Positions 16,658 through 25,563 of a DNA stretch of 35,234 nucleotides are shown in pieces. Where the stretch lies: assembly GCA_018993265.1 (NCBI GenBank), contig JAGKSW010000008.1:1-35234 (forward strand), in the 5' to 3' direction. The stretch's first letter is position 1. Each line of letters begins with the position of its first letter. The notes under the pieces are model-generated. The model had not been told where the DNA came from and ran no database searches. It was given only the letters and a program-made list of their open reading frames with translations. Both the position numbers and the translations under genes were made by a program. The stretch comes from Nostoc sp. TH1S01. GTDB taxonomy: Bacteria > Cyanobacteriota > Cyanobacteriia > Cyanobacteriales > Nostocaceae.

Positions 16658-17317
16658 ATGACTAGTGTTGTACAATCTCCATACAGTAACGAACAAATTG
16701 CAGCTTGGTTACGTGGACTGCTAACAATTGCTTGGGCAGATGGCAACTTTGATGACCATGAACAGCAATTTATTGCCAGTCTTACCAAAGAAGAATTAGC
16801 ACCTAGCTTAAAATGGGAATCTTTAGAGGTAATTACACCAGAGGACTTAGCCGCAGCCTTGGGTAAAGGTACACCCGCAGCCGAAAATTTTTTACGTACA
16901 GCGGTGATGGTAGCGATCGCTGATGGTACATATTCTCCTAGCGAAGATCAAGTTCTCCATCAATTTTGCCAAGCTTTAGAACAACCAGAAGATATTATCC
17001 AAGCCCTGCGTCATACTCTAGAAATCCAAGACCCGCTAGTTTCACCCAAAGCACCACCCCACTTACCACTCAACTCTCTGCGCGACTGGTTAGATGGGTT
17101 AGATGTTCAAGACCCCAGAGTTGCTCGCTTTTTATGTAAAATGATTCCCTCTCAATGTCCTTTTGAACGAGATGTCACCTTATTTGGACGCAAAATAGTT
17201 CACATTCCACCTTTGTGTAAAATTAATCCACTTTATGAACAATTAGTTGGTTTACGTTTCCGCGCCCTCTCCTATTTAGCAGATGAATGTGGTGAGGATG
17301 TTACGCCATATATTTGA
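16658..17317 (+). CDS. Mo-dependent nitrogenase C-terminal-domain protein with TerB-like N-terminus
   Basis: The 219-residue protein has two parts. Residues about 10-120 form a TerB-like all-helical domain, with IAWADGNFDDHEQQFI and VAIADGTYSPSEDQVL as the paired acidic, metal-binding-like motifs. Residues about 132-215 match the small Mo-nitro_C domain, with LRDWLDGLDVQDPRVARFLC, PSQCPFERDVT and the CKINPLYEQLVGLRFRAL box. Despite the domain name it is not a nitrogenase subunit. The domain is widespread in cyanobacteria, including as stand-alone proteins, and its function is not established. ATG 16658 is chosen over a TTG five codons upstream because GAGG lies nine bases before it. ObgE follows 135 bases later. 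Confidence 0.85.
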   Translation: MTSVVQSPYSNEQIAAWLRGLLTIAWADGNFDDHEQQFIASLTKEELAPSLKWESLEVITPEDLAAALGKGTPAAENFLRTAVMVAIADGTYSPSEDQVLHQFCQALEQPEDIIQALRHTLEIQDPLVSPKAPPHLPLNSLRDWLDGLDVQDPRVARFLCKMIPSQCPFERDVTLFGRKIVHIPPLCKINPLYEQLVGLRFRALSYLADECGEDVTPYI

Positions 17318-17452
17318 GTGCTGAGTTAACTATACTTGTCTAGCTCCTGATTTTAACAAAGTGCTGGGTACTGAGTTAAAAGTAGAAAATAAGAGTAAAG
17401 CATTGATTAAAAAATTTATAATTTAGAACTCACAACTCAGCACTGTAGAAAT

Positions 17453-18481
17453 ATGCAATTCATTGATCAAGTAGAAATTGAAGTTGAAGCTGGTAAAGGT
17501 GGCGATGGTATTGTCGCCTTCCGTAGAGAGAAATATGTGCCGGCTGGCGGCCCTTCTGGTGGAAATGGCGGACGAGGCGGTTCCGTGATTTTCCAGGCTG
17601 TAGAAAACCTCCAAACCCTCCTAGACTTTAAATATAACCACCTGTTTAAGGCAGAAAATGGTGGCCGAGGCGGCCCTAATAACCGTACTGGCGCATCTGG
17701 TAAAGATTTAATCATCGAAGTTCCCTGCGGTACAATGATTTATGATGCGGAAACTGATGAAATTATCGGCGATTTAATTGAACCAGAACAAACTTTAGTA
17801 ATTGCTGAAGGTGGTAAAGGTGGACTAGGAAATCAATATTTTTTAAGTAACCGCAACCGCGCCCCAGAATACGCTCTTCCAGGTTTAGAAGGGGAAAGAA
17901 AAATGCTCCGTTTGGAGTTAAAACTATTAGCAGAAGTCGGAATTATTGGTTTGCCAAATGCTGGTAAATCTACTTTGATTTCCTCATTATCAGCAGCAAG
18001 ACCAAAAATTGCCGATTATCCTTTTACTACCCTTGTACCAAATTTGGGCGTAGTACGAAAACCCACTGGAGATGGTACAGTTTTTGCCGACATTCCCGGA
18101 CTAATTGAAGGTGCAGCCCAAGGTGCAGGTTTGGGACATGATTTTTTACGTCATATTGAACGCACGCGGGTGCTATTACACTTGATTGACGCAACTAGTG
18201 ATGATGTCATCAGAGATTACAATACCATTCAACAAGAATTGCAAGCTTATGGACGTGGTTTAGCAGAGCGTCCACAAATTTTAGCACTGAATAAAATTGA
18301 CGCAGTTGATAGAGAAGAAGTTGATTTAGAAGCCTTGGCTACCCAATTAAATCATCTTGCTTATGCTCCGGTTTTCTTGATTTCTGCGGTTACTCGCATT
18401 GGGTTAGAGCCAATGTTACAAGAAGTTTGGAATATTATTGACCAAATAAATGCTATTGCAGCAGAGCAGGTGTTGAGTTGA
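17453..18481 (+). CDS. obgE: GTPase ObgE/CgtA
   Basis: The 342-residue GTPase works in late large-ribosomal-subunit assembly and stress control. The glycine-rich Obg fold (about 1-158) has the typical [19 protein letters not shown] start and GGxGG repeats. The G domain carries G1 GLPNAGKST (about 165), the switch segment [13 protein letters not shown]3 DIPGLIEGA (about 213), G4 NKID (about 280) and G5 SAVT (about 311). It lacks the C-terminal OCT extension seen in some bacteria; a short form is usual in cyanobacteria. The ATG start at 17453 matches the family MQFIDxVxIxVxAGxGG start, although the ribosome site is weak. The spacer before it contains TGCTGAGT-type repeats. Confidence 0.97.
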   Translation: MQFIDQVEIEVEAGKGGDGIVAFRREKYVPAGGPSGGNGGRGGSVIFQAVENLQTLLDFKYNHLFKAENGGRGGPNNRTGASGKDLIIEVPCGTMIYDAETDEIIGDLIEPEQTLVIAEGGKGGLGNQYFLSNRNRAPEYALPGLEGERKMLRLELKLLAEVGIIGLPNAGKSTLISSLSAARPKIADYPFTTLVPNLGVVRKPTGDGTVFADIPGLIEGAAQGAGLGHDFLRHIERTRVLLHLIDATSDDVIRDYNTIQQELQAYGRGLAERPQILALNKIDAVDREEVDLEALATQLNHLAYAPVFLISAVTRIGLEPMLQEVWNIIDQINAIAAEQVLS

Positions 18482-18551
18482 GTTAACTTAAAATAAATAA
18501 CCAATAAACCCAGATAAATTATTTGTGTTTATCTGCGGTTAATTACTCTCC

Positions 18552-18653
18552 TTAATTCAATTCTGCTTTTTTCAAATTCGGTATGGCGTGGTAGCGGCGC
18601 TCAAATTCAGCACGGGTGAGTCTGTCGCCGTTTTCTAAAGGCGGAGTTGTCAA
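18552..18653 (-). pseudogene. truncated remnant of a Uma2 family gene
   Basis: On the minus strand a 34-codon stretch reads [21 protein letters not shown] and on to K-K-A-E-L, then stops at 18554-18552. This is the N-terminus typical of a Uma2 protein, cut just before the region where the conserved core would start. An in-frame TGA lies a few codons upstream and there is no ATG, so it is a fragment. Confidence 0.6.
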
Positions 18654-18873
18654 TTTTGCCAGCAGATATCATATAAGTAATTTCCTTAGCCTCTAACCTC
18701 TAGCCTCTGCTTTTCCGTGACTCTACACCTGAGAGATGAAATTTTCATCTTTTGCGGAATCAAGAGCTTGGCTGTTGTAGCTGATTATAGTTAACTGAAT
18801 CGACAACGAAAATATCAATATTTGTAAAGGAAAAGCTAGCAAAGGTTATTTGAAGATTGCAATTCATAGTTAC

Positions 18874-18891
18874 ATCACCCGATTGGGTGAT
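18874..18891. promoter_or_regulatory. ATCACCC / GGGTGAT inverted repeat
   Basis: ATCACCC (18874-18880) and GGGTGAT (18885-18891) are perfect 7-base arms with a 4-base centre, about 200 bases before the exported-protein gene. A half-site GGGTGA follows at 18898. It may be an operator; nothing else in this 440-base stretch (18654-19092) could be assigned. Confidence 0.35.
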
Positions 18892-19092
18892 TCTGTTGGG
18901 TGAAGAGTAAATTCTTTAAGTGATGATACTGTGAGATTATCGTCAAATATTCTAAAAAGCTTCTTTTTTTGACGAATTTTTAATTTGATAAATCTAAATC
19001 AAACCATTGACGGAATCTTGAACGATAGACAATTGGTTATGGTTTAAGTGAGTCGTAGAGGAGACAGTTAATTTCGTAACAGGAGTGGTCGG

Positions 19093-19809
19093 GTGCTTAA
19101 CAATATTTCTAAATTCTTATCCCCTCGGCAGTTAACAATTTCTATTGTTGGCTTAGTTTTAACCGTTGGTTTTGTAAGTGAGCAGACTAAACCTGTATTC
19201 AGCAAACAGTTACAAAATGTAACTAGTTCTGCATCTTTGAATGGTGATTTTTCTAGATTAACAAATCATCACTATGTTAGTTCTAATAATTCTTTGTTGT
19301 CGCGCTTGAGAGAAATTCGGGAACAGCGTAGTCAACAGCAAACAGTAGCTTTTGAGAGTGAAATTATAGAACCTGAATCTAGAGATTTGTATCCTATAAA
19401 CTATCAAAAAGCAACCAAAGAAGCAGGAGTAATGCCTAAGAGAAATATTCCGACAAAAGATGGAGTATATCTCTATGGACAATCACCAACCCCAAACCAA
19501 ATTGGTCAAGGTTATATTGTATTCCAGAAGCGGCAAGGTAGAGTTACTGGCGCTTTATATATGCCTAGCTCTGAGTTTAGTTGTTTTCAAGGCACAATTG
19601 ATAAATCGGGTGAGTTAGCAATGACTGTTAATGGTTCACCAGATGAAGTGGGTGCTTCAGATGTGGCTACGACCAGTACAATTCCATCAGTTTCTGATGA
19701 TGAATTCAATAATTATGCTTACTCTGTAGCCTTACAAGACTATCATGCTATTCAATCTATCAGTGCTAGCGATCGCCGCATTTTACAGATGTGTCAAAAT
19801 GAAATATAG
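19093..19809 (+). CDS. exported or membrane-anchored hypothetical protein (238 aa)
   Basis: The family is not recognised. The N-terminus (about 15-33, LTISIVGLVLTVGFVSEQ) is a hydrophobic segment after a basic start, so the product is likely exported or anchored. A low-complexity Ser/Asn and Gln/Arg region follows (about 40-90). A compact C-terminal domain (about 115-238) has YLYGQSPTPNQIGQGYIVFQ, GRVTGALYMPSSEFSCFQG and a final RILQMCQ; its two Cys residues could pair outside the cytoplasm. The start is GTG 19093, supported by AGGAG seven bases upstream. The gene is convergent with cobO, with heptamer repeats between them. Confidence 0.78.
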   Translation: MLNNISKFLSPRQLTISIVGLVLTVGFVSEQTKPVFSKQLQNVTSSASLNGDFSRLTNHHYVSSNNSLLSRLREIREQRSQQQTVAFESEIIEPESRDLYPINYQKATKEAGVMPKRNIPTKDGVYLYGQSPTPNQIGQGYIVFQKRQGRVTGALYMPSSEFSCFQGTIDKSGELAMTVNGSPDEVGASDVATTSTIPSVSDDEFNNYAYSVALQDYHAIQSISASDRRILQMCQNEI

Positions 19810-19814
19810 AAGTA

Positions 19815-19842
19815 TGAAGTATGAAGTCTGAAGTATGAAATT
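19815..19842. repeat. heptamer tandem repeat (TGAAGTN)
   Basis: Units TGAAGTA, TGAAGTC, TGAAGTA and TGAAATT follow the exported-protein stop codon. The family is the same as at 6063 and 7880. A degenerate inverted copy follows at 19860-19880. Confidence 0.8.
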
Positions 19843-19884
19843 TTTGATGTCATAAACATTTCAGACTTCAGGTTTCACACTTAA

Positions 19885-20586
19885 TTAAAATTCGATTCCT
19901 GGTTGAGCTTTCACGCCTTGGTCACGGAATGGATGTTTAATTAAAGTCATCTCTGTTACTAAGTCTGCACGTTCAATTAAAGCTGCGGGTGCGCCTCTAC
20001 CTGTAAGAATTACGTGTTTATGAGGCGGTTTCTCTGCTAAACCTGCTAAAACTTCTTCTACTTGTAAATAAGCCATTTTTAAAGCAATATTAATTTCGTC
20101 TAACAGCACCAGATGAAAATCTGGGTTGCGGATATATTCTAAAGATTTTTCCCAAGCTGCTTGCGCTTTTTCGAGATCGCGATCGCGGTCTTGAGTTTCC
20201 CAGGTAAAGCCTTCACCCATTGCGTGAAATTCTATTTGCTCTTCCCAATCACTGAACACCCGTTTTTCTGAGGGTTCCCACGCGCCTTTGATAAATTGGA
20301 CGATCGCTACTTTATAGCCATGACCAAGCGATCGCATCACCATTCCTAACGCCGCAGTGGTTTTGCCTTTACCGTTACCAGTATGGACAATAATTAACCC
20401 TTTCTCTGGGACAGCTTGTGCTATGCGCCGATCCTGGATTTCTTTGCGGCGCTGCATCTTTTGGCGGTACTGTTCATCAGTCAGTTTAAAATCATTATTT
20501 ATGGATGAGGACATTACTTCATCAATCAAGCGTTCGATTTCTTTATCTGATTCTAATTCTTCTGGTGTATCTTTACTCATCAGCAT
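19885..20586 (-). CDS. cobO: cob(I)yrinic acid a,c-diamide adenosyltransferase
   Basis: The 233-residue enzyme transfers the adenosyl group of ATP to the reduced cobalt of corrinoids in the cobalamin and pseudocobalamin pathway. A P-loop of the family reads HTGNGKGKTTAALG (about 68-81), with YKVAIVQFIKGAW after it. The conserved FHAMGEGFTW, LVLLDEIN (about 159-166) and VILTGRGAP segments are all present, so the active site looks complete. The first 55 residues form an acidic helical extension. The ATG at 20586 is used; an ATG two codons later is equally possible. No cobalamin-riboswitch consensus was seen upstream. The gene stands alone. Confidence 0.93.
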   Translation of the reverse strand: MLMSKDTPEELESDKEIERLIDEVMSSSINNDFKLTDEQYRQKMQRRKEIQDRRIAQAVPEKGLIIVHTGNGKGKTTAALGMVMRSLGHGYKVAIVQFIKGAWEPSEKRVFSDWEEQIEFHAMGEGFTWETQDRDRDLEKAQAAWEKSLEYIRNPDFHLVLLDEINIALKMAYLQVEEVLAGLAEKPPHKHVILTGRGAPAALIERADLVTEMTLIKHPFRDQGVKAQPGIEF

Positions 20587-21084
20587 TTTATTAAAGTAAC
20601 TACTAGAGGAAATAGGAATGTGGCGAATAAGGGAGGTAAGGGGACAAGGGAGACAAGGAGGACAAGGGAGAGATGTTTATAAATCATTTACGACTGCTGT
20701 AGGACTCATATTTGATTCATAAAAAAAAACGGTACACCCACCATTCCCTATTCCCTGTCTACACAACAAGATTCGGAAATCAAACCGGATTCCGATATAC
20801 AAAGCTTTACTAATAGAAGCGGACGCAGAGATTTTATCTAAAATGGCATTAAACTTCTAATTGATTTGACAATAATCCTTTAAAATTCACTACGATTATT
20901 AGTCATAGAAGTCTAATTTTACGGCTATTATCAATAATTCAATAGTTTTATTAAAGCATTTTTAATATAAAGTTTTGTAGTAACTTTGACGAGAGTTATA
21001 GCCTCAACTTTCTTAAGAATTTGGGTGATTGTTATTAACAACTGATATATGTGGAAAATAGTTACTGGCTAACAATTTTAGAAC
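20587..21084. other. gene-free spacer between cobO and the macrodomain remnant
   Basis: This 498-base stretch contains a purine-rich tandem repeat at about 20630-20675 (GGACAAGGGAGACAAGGAGG type) and an A-run at 20721. The remainder is AT-rich. I find no gene, RNA gene or convincing regulatory site. Confidence 0.4.
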
Positions 21085-21138
21085 TTGACGCTAAATTCTG
21101 AAAAAATTAACCGCAGATGGACGCGGATGGACGCGGAT

Positions 21139-21324
21139 GGAATTTCGGCTAGTAGTACAGGTGTTTATGGTTTCCCGATGGAACCTGCTTGTAAAATTGC
21201 GATCGCTGAAGTCAAAAAGTTTTTTCAACAGTCAAACTCCCTAGAACAAGTGATTTTCGTCTATTTTGGACAAAATGCATTCGATTTGTACACTAAGAGG
21301 ATGCAAGAAGTTAGTGGAAATTAG
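21139..21324 (+). pseudogene. C-terminal fragment of a macrodomain (ADP-ribose-binding) gene
   Basis: About 61 residues match the end of a macrodomain: SSTGVYGFPMEPACKIA corresponds to the conserved STGVYGYP loop and helix, followed by VIFVYFGQNAFDLYTKRM. The N-terminal two thirds, including the ADP-ribose pocket start, are missing. The fragment is joined directly to a GGATGGACGC tandem repeat (21115-21140), which probably marks the break point. An ATG inside the repeat (21127) could still start a 65-residue product, but the domain could not fold normally. Confidence 0.7.
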
Positions 21325-21421
21325 GTGACAGGTGACAGAGTAAAAAGTCTTGTAATTTCCTCACTGCATTGGTTGTTGCTATAACATTAGATTCGGCGCG
21401 TTTACTGTTCGGGAGTGCAAA

Positions 21422-22597
21422 ATGTCAAAACAGCGTGGTCAAAAAATCGCACCTACACCCATACCATCTAATATCGGCATAGTAGATTTAATCAATAATT
21501 ACTTCACAGCCTACAACTCTGCACGTTTGCGCGAAGTTTGCCAACTACTGAGTAAAGATGTACTTCAGGATGGCGTAACGGTGGGAGTTAGTCTTTCTGG
21601 TGCAATGACACCAGCCGGATTTGGGGTTTCTGCATTAGCACCCTTAATTCGCAACGGTTTTATCGACTGGATGATTAGCACAGGTGCAAATCTTTACCAT
21701 GATATGCACTATGGCTTAGGTTTTGAATTATTTGCTGGTAATCCATTTGTGGATGATGTCAAACTGCGGGAAGAAGGAACTATCCGCATTTATGACATTG
21801 TATTTGGCTACGATGTATTGTTAGAAACTGATGCTTTCATTCGCAAAATTTTGCAAGCTGAACCTTTCCAAAAGCGGATGGGAACAGCAGAATTTCATTA
21901 TCTTTTAGGTAAGTATGTGCGGGAAGTCGAAAAGCAATTGGGTGTGCAGCATTCTTGCTTGCTGGCGACAGCTTATGAGTGTGGCGTACCAATTTACACT
22001 TCTTCCCCTGGGGACAGTTCTATTGGGATGAACGTTGCAGCTTTGGCGTTAGAAGGTTCGCAATTAATCTTAGATCCCGCCATTGATGTGAACGAGACAG
22101 CTGCGATCGCCTACAATGCACGAGAAGGTGATGGTAAAAGTGCGGCGGTAATTATTGGTGGTGGTAGTCCCAAGAACTTCTTACTGCAAACCCAACCGCA
22201 AATTCATGAAGTACTAGGATTAGAAGAACGCGGACATGATTTCTTTGTCCAGTTTACTGATGCACGTCCTGATACTGGCGGTTTGTCTGGGGCGACCCCA
22301 TCAGAAGCCGTTAGCTGGGGTAAGATTGACCCCGAAGAGTTACCCAGCACAATTGTTTGTTATACCGATAGCACGATTGCTTTACCGTTAGTGACAGCTT
22401 ACGTATTGAGTCAATGTTCGCCTCGCCCATTAAAACGGTTGTACGATCAACGGGAAACAATGTTAGCCACTCTGCAAAAAGATTATCTCGCAGCGAAAAC
22501 GCAACCATCTGATCAAGTACCTGCGGCTATGGTTGAAGATGCAGAACAAGGTGTTGCAACTTATCCTTGCGGTAGATTGATTCCGAATAGTCCATAA
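21422..22597 (+). CDS. speY: deoxyhypusine-synthase-like homospermidine biosynthesis protein
   Basis: The 391-residue protein belongs to the deoxyhypusine synthase family. Cyanobacteria lack eIF5A, so the family instead makes polyamines: in Anabaena a homologue is required for homospermidine. The NAD-dependent enzyme transfers an aminobutyl group from spermidine or putrescine through a lysine. The sequence shows [20 protein letters not shown] (about 59-78), a [15 protein letters not shown] segment, the central [19 protein letters not shown] region, and [15 protein letters not shown] with the catalytic-type Lys (about 301). The full core is intact. The start at ATG 21422 fits the family. It stands alone behind the macrodomain remnant. 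Confidence 0.92.
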   Translation: MSKQRGQKIAPTPIPSNIGIVDLINNYFTAYNSARLREVCQLLSKDVLQDGVTVGVSLSGAMTPAGFGVSALAPLIRNGFIDWMISTGANLYHDMHYGLGFELFAGNPFVDDVKLREEGTIRIYDIVFGYDVLLETDAFIRKILQAEPFQKRMGTAEFHYLLGKYVREVEKQLGVQHSCLLATAYECGVPIYTSSPGDSSIGMNVAALALEGSQLILDPAIDVNETAAIAYNAREGDGKSAAVIIGGGSPKNFLLQTQPQIHEVLGLEERGHDFFVQFTDARPDTGGLSGATPSEAVSWGKIDPEELPSTIVCYTDSTIALPLVTAYVLSQCSPRPLKRLYDQRETMLATLQKDYLAAKTQPSDQVPAAMVEDAEQGVATYPCGRLIPNSP

Positions 22598-22599
22598 GT

Positions 22600-22627
22600 A
22601 GAGGCTAGAGGTTAGGGGTTAGAGGCT
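22600..22627. repeat. heptamer tandem repeat (AGAGGYT)
   Basis: Units AGAGGCT, AGAGGTT, AGGGGTT and AGAGGCT sit directly after the homospermidine gene. A different heptamer family from TGAAGTN; related words occur in inverse form at about 18691-18710. Confidence 0.8.
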
Positions 22628-22647
22628 AGAAAAGAATTTATCCAACC

Positions 22648-24990
22648 TCAATCCCTATTCCTTTCTTTTTGTCCAAGTAATAGATAAGTTGCTATTTTCT
22701 TTTGATGGGGAATTTCTATTTCATGCTGTGGTGTTAGGACAAATTCATCATGTATTTGTTCGTAAGCCGTGGCGCTGACTTGGATCGTATCAGCTAAACT
22801 TTGAGTTTGGAGGACTCTAGCAATATTGATAGTGTCTATTAAACCAACTGCTGCTGCTGTAACAACTCCAGTATGGATACCAATACAAATTTTCAGGTTT
22901 TGTTGATTTTCTATATTATATGTGGCGATCGCAGCTTGCATATCCAGCGCCATTTGGGCTATAGCTTGTGTATGATCTGGGCGTTTTATGGGTAATCCTC
23001 CAATCACTATATATGCTTCATTGATGGTTTTGACTTTTTCTAAACCGTAGCGAGTGCAGAGGCGATCAAAATTTGTAAAAATTGGACAAAGTAAATTAAC
23101 TAATTGCATCGCACTTCCCGATATAGAAATTTCATTTAAACCGACAATATCAGCACATAAAACCGTCACGTTGATTAAATCTACTTCTGTAGTGTCTATT
23201 GGTGATTGTAAAGTTTTAGATGTTAATGCTGGTATTCTTGCTTGCCAGAATTGTTCTGTTTGGGCTTGCTGTTGCTGCAATGCTGTTTCTAAAGCGACTC
23301 GCTGTGTAATATTGCGAAAAATTCCGCGAGTTGCCACTGGCAGACCATTAGCAAATTTACAGTTTATATTACCTTCCACAAAAATTGTTTCACCATTTTT
23401 GGCAATAAAAGCTGCCTTCACTTGCTCTAGTTGTTCTCCGGACATTAACCGATAAAACATTTGCCGACAATGTTCTTTAAAATCGGGATGTATAATGTCA
23501 AAGATATTCATTTGCTCAACTTCGGTGGCGCTGTATCCTAATGTTTTACACCACATGCGATTAACATATAAAAACCGCCCATAAGGATTAACAGACTGAA
23601 TTAGCTCATTAGCATTTTCACAAATATCTCGATATCGAGATTCACTTTCTAACAAATTTTCTTCTGCTTGTTTGCGTTTCATAAATTGCGCGATTTGACT
23701 GCCTACAGACACCATCATTTGTAATAAATCTGCGTCTTTAGGTTGCACATCACGGCTAAAAAAAGTCATTACTCCTAAAATTTTATTGTCATCTAGGATC
23801 GGGAACCCAAATGCTGAACGTAATCCAGCCGCGACAGCAGTTGGCGATCGCAGTGAATCTCCATAGTCTAAAATATTTTTAATCCATAAAGCCGAACGTC
23901 TGCTCCAAATTTGTCCTGGTAATCCGACATTTGGCAAATATGTAGTCTGCCATGTCACGGCTTTAAATTCCCGCGCAGATACAAGTCGGCTTGACCAAAT
24001 TTCCACACATCTTAATACTGCATTGTTACTTTCTGCCGGCACATCAGTACTAATATATTCACTGATTGTCCATAATTCTCCTACATCCCACTCTAAACTT
24101 TGGCAAATTGCCTGTAAAATTTCTGGCATTGCCTGTTTAATACTTTGCGATTCAGAGAGAATTCGGGTAATTTCATACTGGGCAACATTACGTTGTTCTC
24201 GACGCTGGCGACTGGTAATATCTCGACCAATATAGATAATATCTTCTAGAATTTCATTCTTCTTTTGCATGACTGTACAAGAAAAAGCTACTAAGACTTT
24301 TTCTCGTGTTTTTTTGCGACAGACAACTTCAAATTGCTGCAAATCTCGGTTGATTTTACTATAGTGATTAATAATTCTGAGCAATAAAAAATTATCTTCA
24401 AATATCAAAGATATGGGTTGGTTAATTAACTCTGCTTCTGAGAAATCAAATAATTTTTGTGCTGCCCGATTAACTTTCTTAATTTTTCCTGTATTTGTAG
24501 TTATTAATAAGGCATCTGCCATTGAACTGATAACTGTTTCCATATAATTTTGATATGTTACCAGTGTCATCGACAACAGATTGGTAGTATTGGTAATTTT
24601 TAATAACTCTTGTTTTATTTTGATTTTATCTGTAACATCTTCAAAAAAAATCATCAATTTTCTATCAGATAATTTTTCTTGAGTTTCACCAATAATATAT
24701 ATATTAATATAGATATCGGGTTGATTTTCCCGATTCCGCCTAATTGCCTCTAATTCAAATATTTCTTGTTGCCCTTGAATGATAGATTGTAATATATCTT
24801 CTTGCCCTACAAATTCGGGAAAACCGATGCGAATATCTGTGCCGAACTTCACTGCTGTTGGTTGCAGTGCAAAGCGCTGTACTTGCTCAGATTTATCGAT
24901 AATACAAAAATGAACATCTAGTTCTAGGTATTCAAATTTACGTAAAATCGAATATTTGTTAAAAATCTGCTCGACTACCTCGTATTTCAT
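22648..24990 (-). CDS. multi-domain PAS/GAF sensor with a degenerate class III nucleotide cyclase domain
   Basis: The 780-residue cytoplasmic protein reads from ATG 24990; a TTG eight codons upstream is less likely. The order is a PAS-like domain (about 15-130), a PAS domain (about 150-265), a GAF domain (about 280-435), a third PAS domain (about 450-570) and a class III cyclase domain (about 605-760). In the cyclase part, TVLCADIVG keeps the first metal Asp. The second motif is KTINEAY instead of KTIGDAY, so the second metal Asp is a Glu. The segment that normally reads DLWGDTVNTASR is shortened to DTINIAR, shifting the Asn-Arg spacing. Catalysis is therefore doubtful. The gene has no close partner; the product may bind nucleotide or act as a scaffold. 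Confidence 0.85.
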   Translation of the reverse strand: MKYEVVEQIFNKYSILRKFEYLELDVHFCIIDKSEQVQRFALQPTAVKFGTDIRIGFPEFVGQEDILQSIIQGQQEIFELEAIRRNRENQPDIYINIYIIGETQEKLSDRKLMIFFEDVTDKIKIKQELLKITNTTNLLSMTLVTYQNYMETVISSMADALLITTNTGKIKKVNRAAQKLFDFSEAELINQPISLIFEDNFLLLRIINHYSKINRDLQQFEVVCRKKTREKVLVAFSCTVMQKKNEILEDIIYIGRDITSRQRREQRNVAQYEITRILSESQSIKQAMPEILQAICQSLEWDVGELWTISEYISTDVPAESNNAVLRCVEIWSSRLVSAREFKAVTWQTTYLPNVGLPGQIWSRRSALWIKNILDYGDSLRSPTAVAAGLRSAFGFPILDDNKILGVMTFFSRDVQPKDADLLQMMVSVGSQIAQFMKRKQAEENLLESESRYRDICENANELIQSVNPYGRFLYVNRMWCKTLGYSATEVEQMNIFDIIHPDFKEHCRQMFYRLMSGEQLEQVKAAFIAKNGETIFVEGNINCKFANGLPVATRGIFRNITQRVALETALQQQQAQTEQFWQARIPALTSKTLQSPIDTTEVDLINVTVLCADIVGLNEISISGSAMQLVNLLCPIFTNFDRLCTRYGLEKVKTINEAYIVIGGLPIKRPDHTQAIAQMALDMQAAIATYNIENQQNLKICIGIHTGVVTAAAVGLIDTINIARVLQTQSLADTIQVSATAYEQIHDEFVLTPQHEIEIPHQKKIATYLLLGQKERNRD

Positions 24991-25310
24991 TATATTCTTG
25001 AGTAAGTGATGCAATTATTTTGACAACAACTTTCAATTGCAAGCGGCGAAACCAATAGAGAAAAACTTAAAAAACCACTTTTTGTTGGATAAATATTTTA
25101 TCCTTGATGGACTCAAGACTAAAGTCTCTAGTCTTAGTATTTAATGTCAGTACCAGTTATAATTCTATAGTTTATTTTGGCAAAAATTCACTCTCAAATA
25201 CAGTTAATTAACAGCCAGTACCAACAATAAGTGGCTTAAAAGATCCAGCGTTTTGGTAAAGAATAAAATTTTGCAACAAACAGCAAAATTTTCAGAAAAT
25301 ATTATATAAA
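24991..25310. other. gene-free spacer upstream of the PAS/GAF/cyclase-like gene
   Basis: The only structure seen is an inverted repeat, AAGACTA (25115-25121) and TAGTCTT (25129-25135), with a 7-base loop about 125 bases before the sensor gene start. The rest is AT-rich without an open frame of interest. Confidence 0.35.
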
Positions 25311-25528
25311 TTAACAAAATGCAGGGAAGCGATCGCACAACCAGCGGAACCGACCTTCTAGCCGTTCCAGACTCTCTGGATGCTGTTGTCCAATAATAAA
25401 ATTCCACAGCACGCCTTGAAAAGTCCGCGCTTCGATAAACAAATCTAATACTTACTGATCTATGGCTAGTCCATACAAGCAGCATTGATGGCATTTTCCA
25501 GACGAGCTTTTTCTGGTGGACTAGTCAT
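25311..25528 (-). pseudogene. frameshifted and stop-interrupted small gene
   Basis: From ATG 25528 the frame reads M-T-S-P-P-E-K-A-R-L-E-N-A-I-N-A-A-C-M-D and then meets TAG. In another frame a coherent protein resumes: VLDLFIEARTFQGVLWNF, then LERLEGRFRWLCDRFPAFC and a stop at 25313-25311. The span is 218 bases, not a multiple of three, so at least one indel and one or two stop mutations separate the halves. I do not know the family. The gene lies 35 bases after the unknown gene at 25564 on the same strand. Confidence 0.6.
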
Positions 25529-25563
25529 AATAGGGGGAACAGAAAACTTCAGTTAGCTGGATG

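Noticed and set aside
16658-17317. Nitrogenase structural or accessory gene
   Set aside because: Only the small Mo-nitro_C domain is present; no nif gene or nitrogenase cofactor ligands are nearby.
20587-21084. Cobalamin riboswitch upstream of cobO
   Set aside because: No B12-box-like consensus (GCCACTG type) was found on the minus strand in this spacer.
25204-25494. 96-codon minus-strand frame
   Set aside because: It is a shifted frame over the broken small gene at 25311-25528; the coherent protein pieces are in the other two frames.
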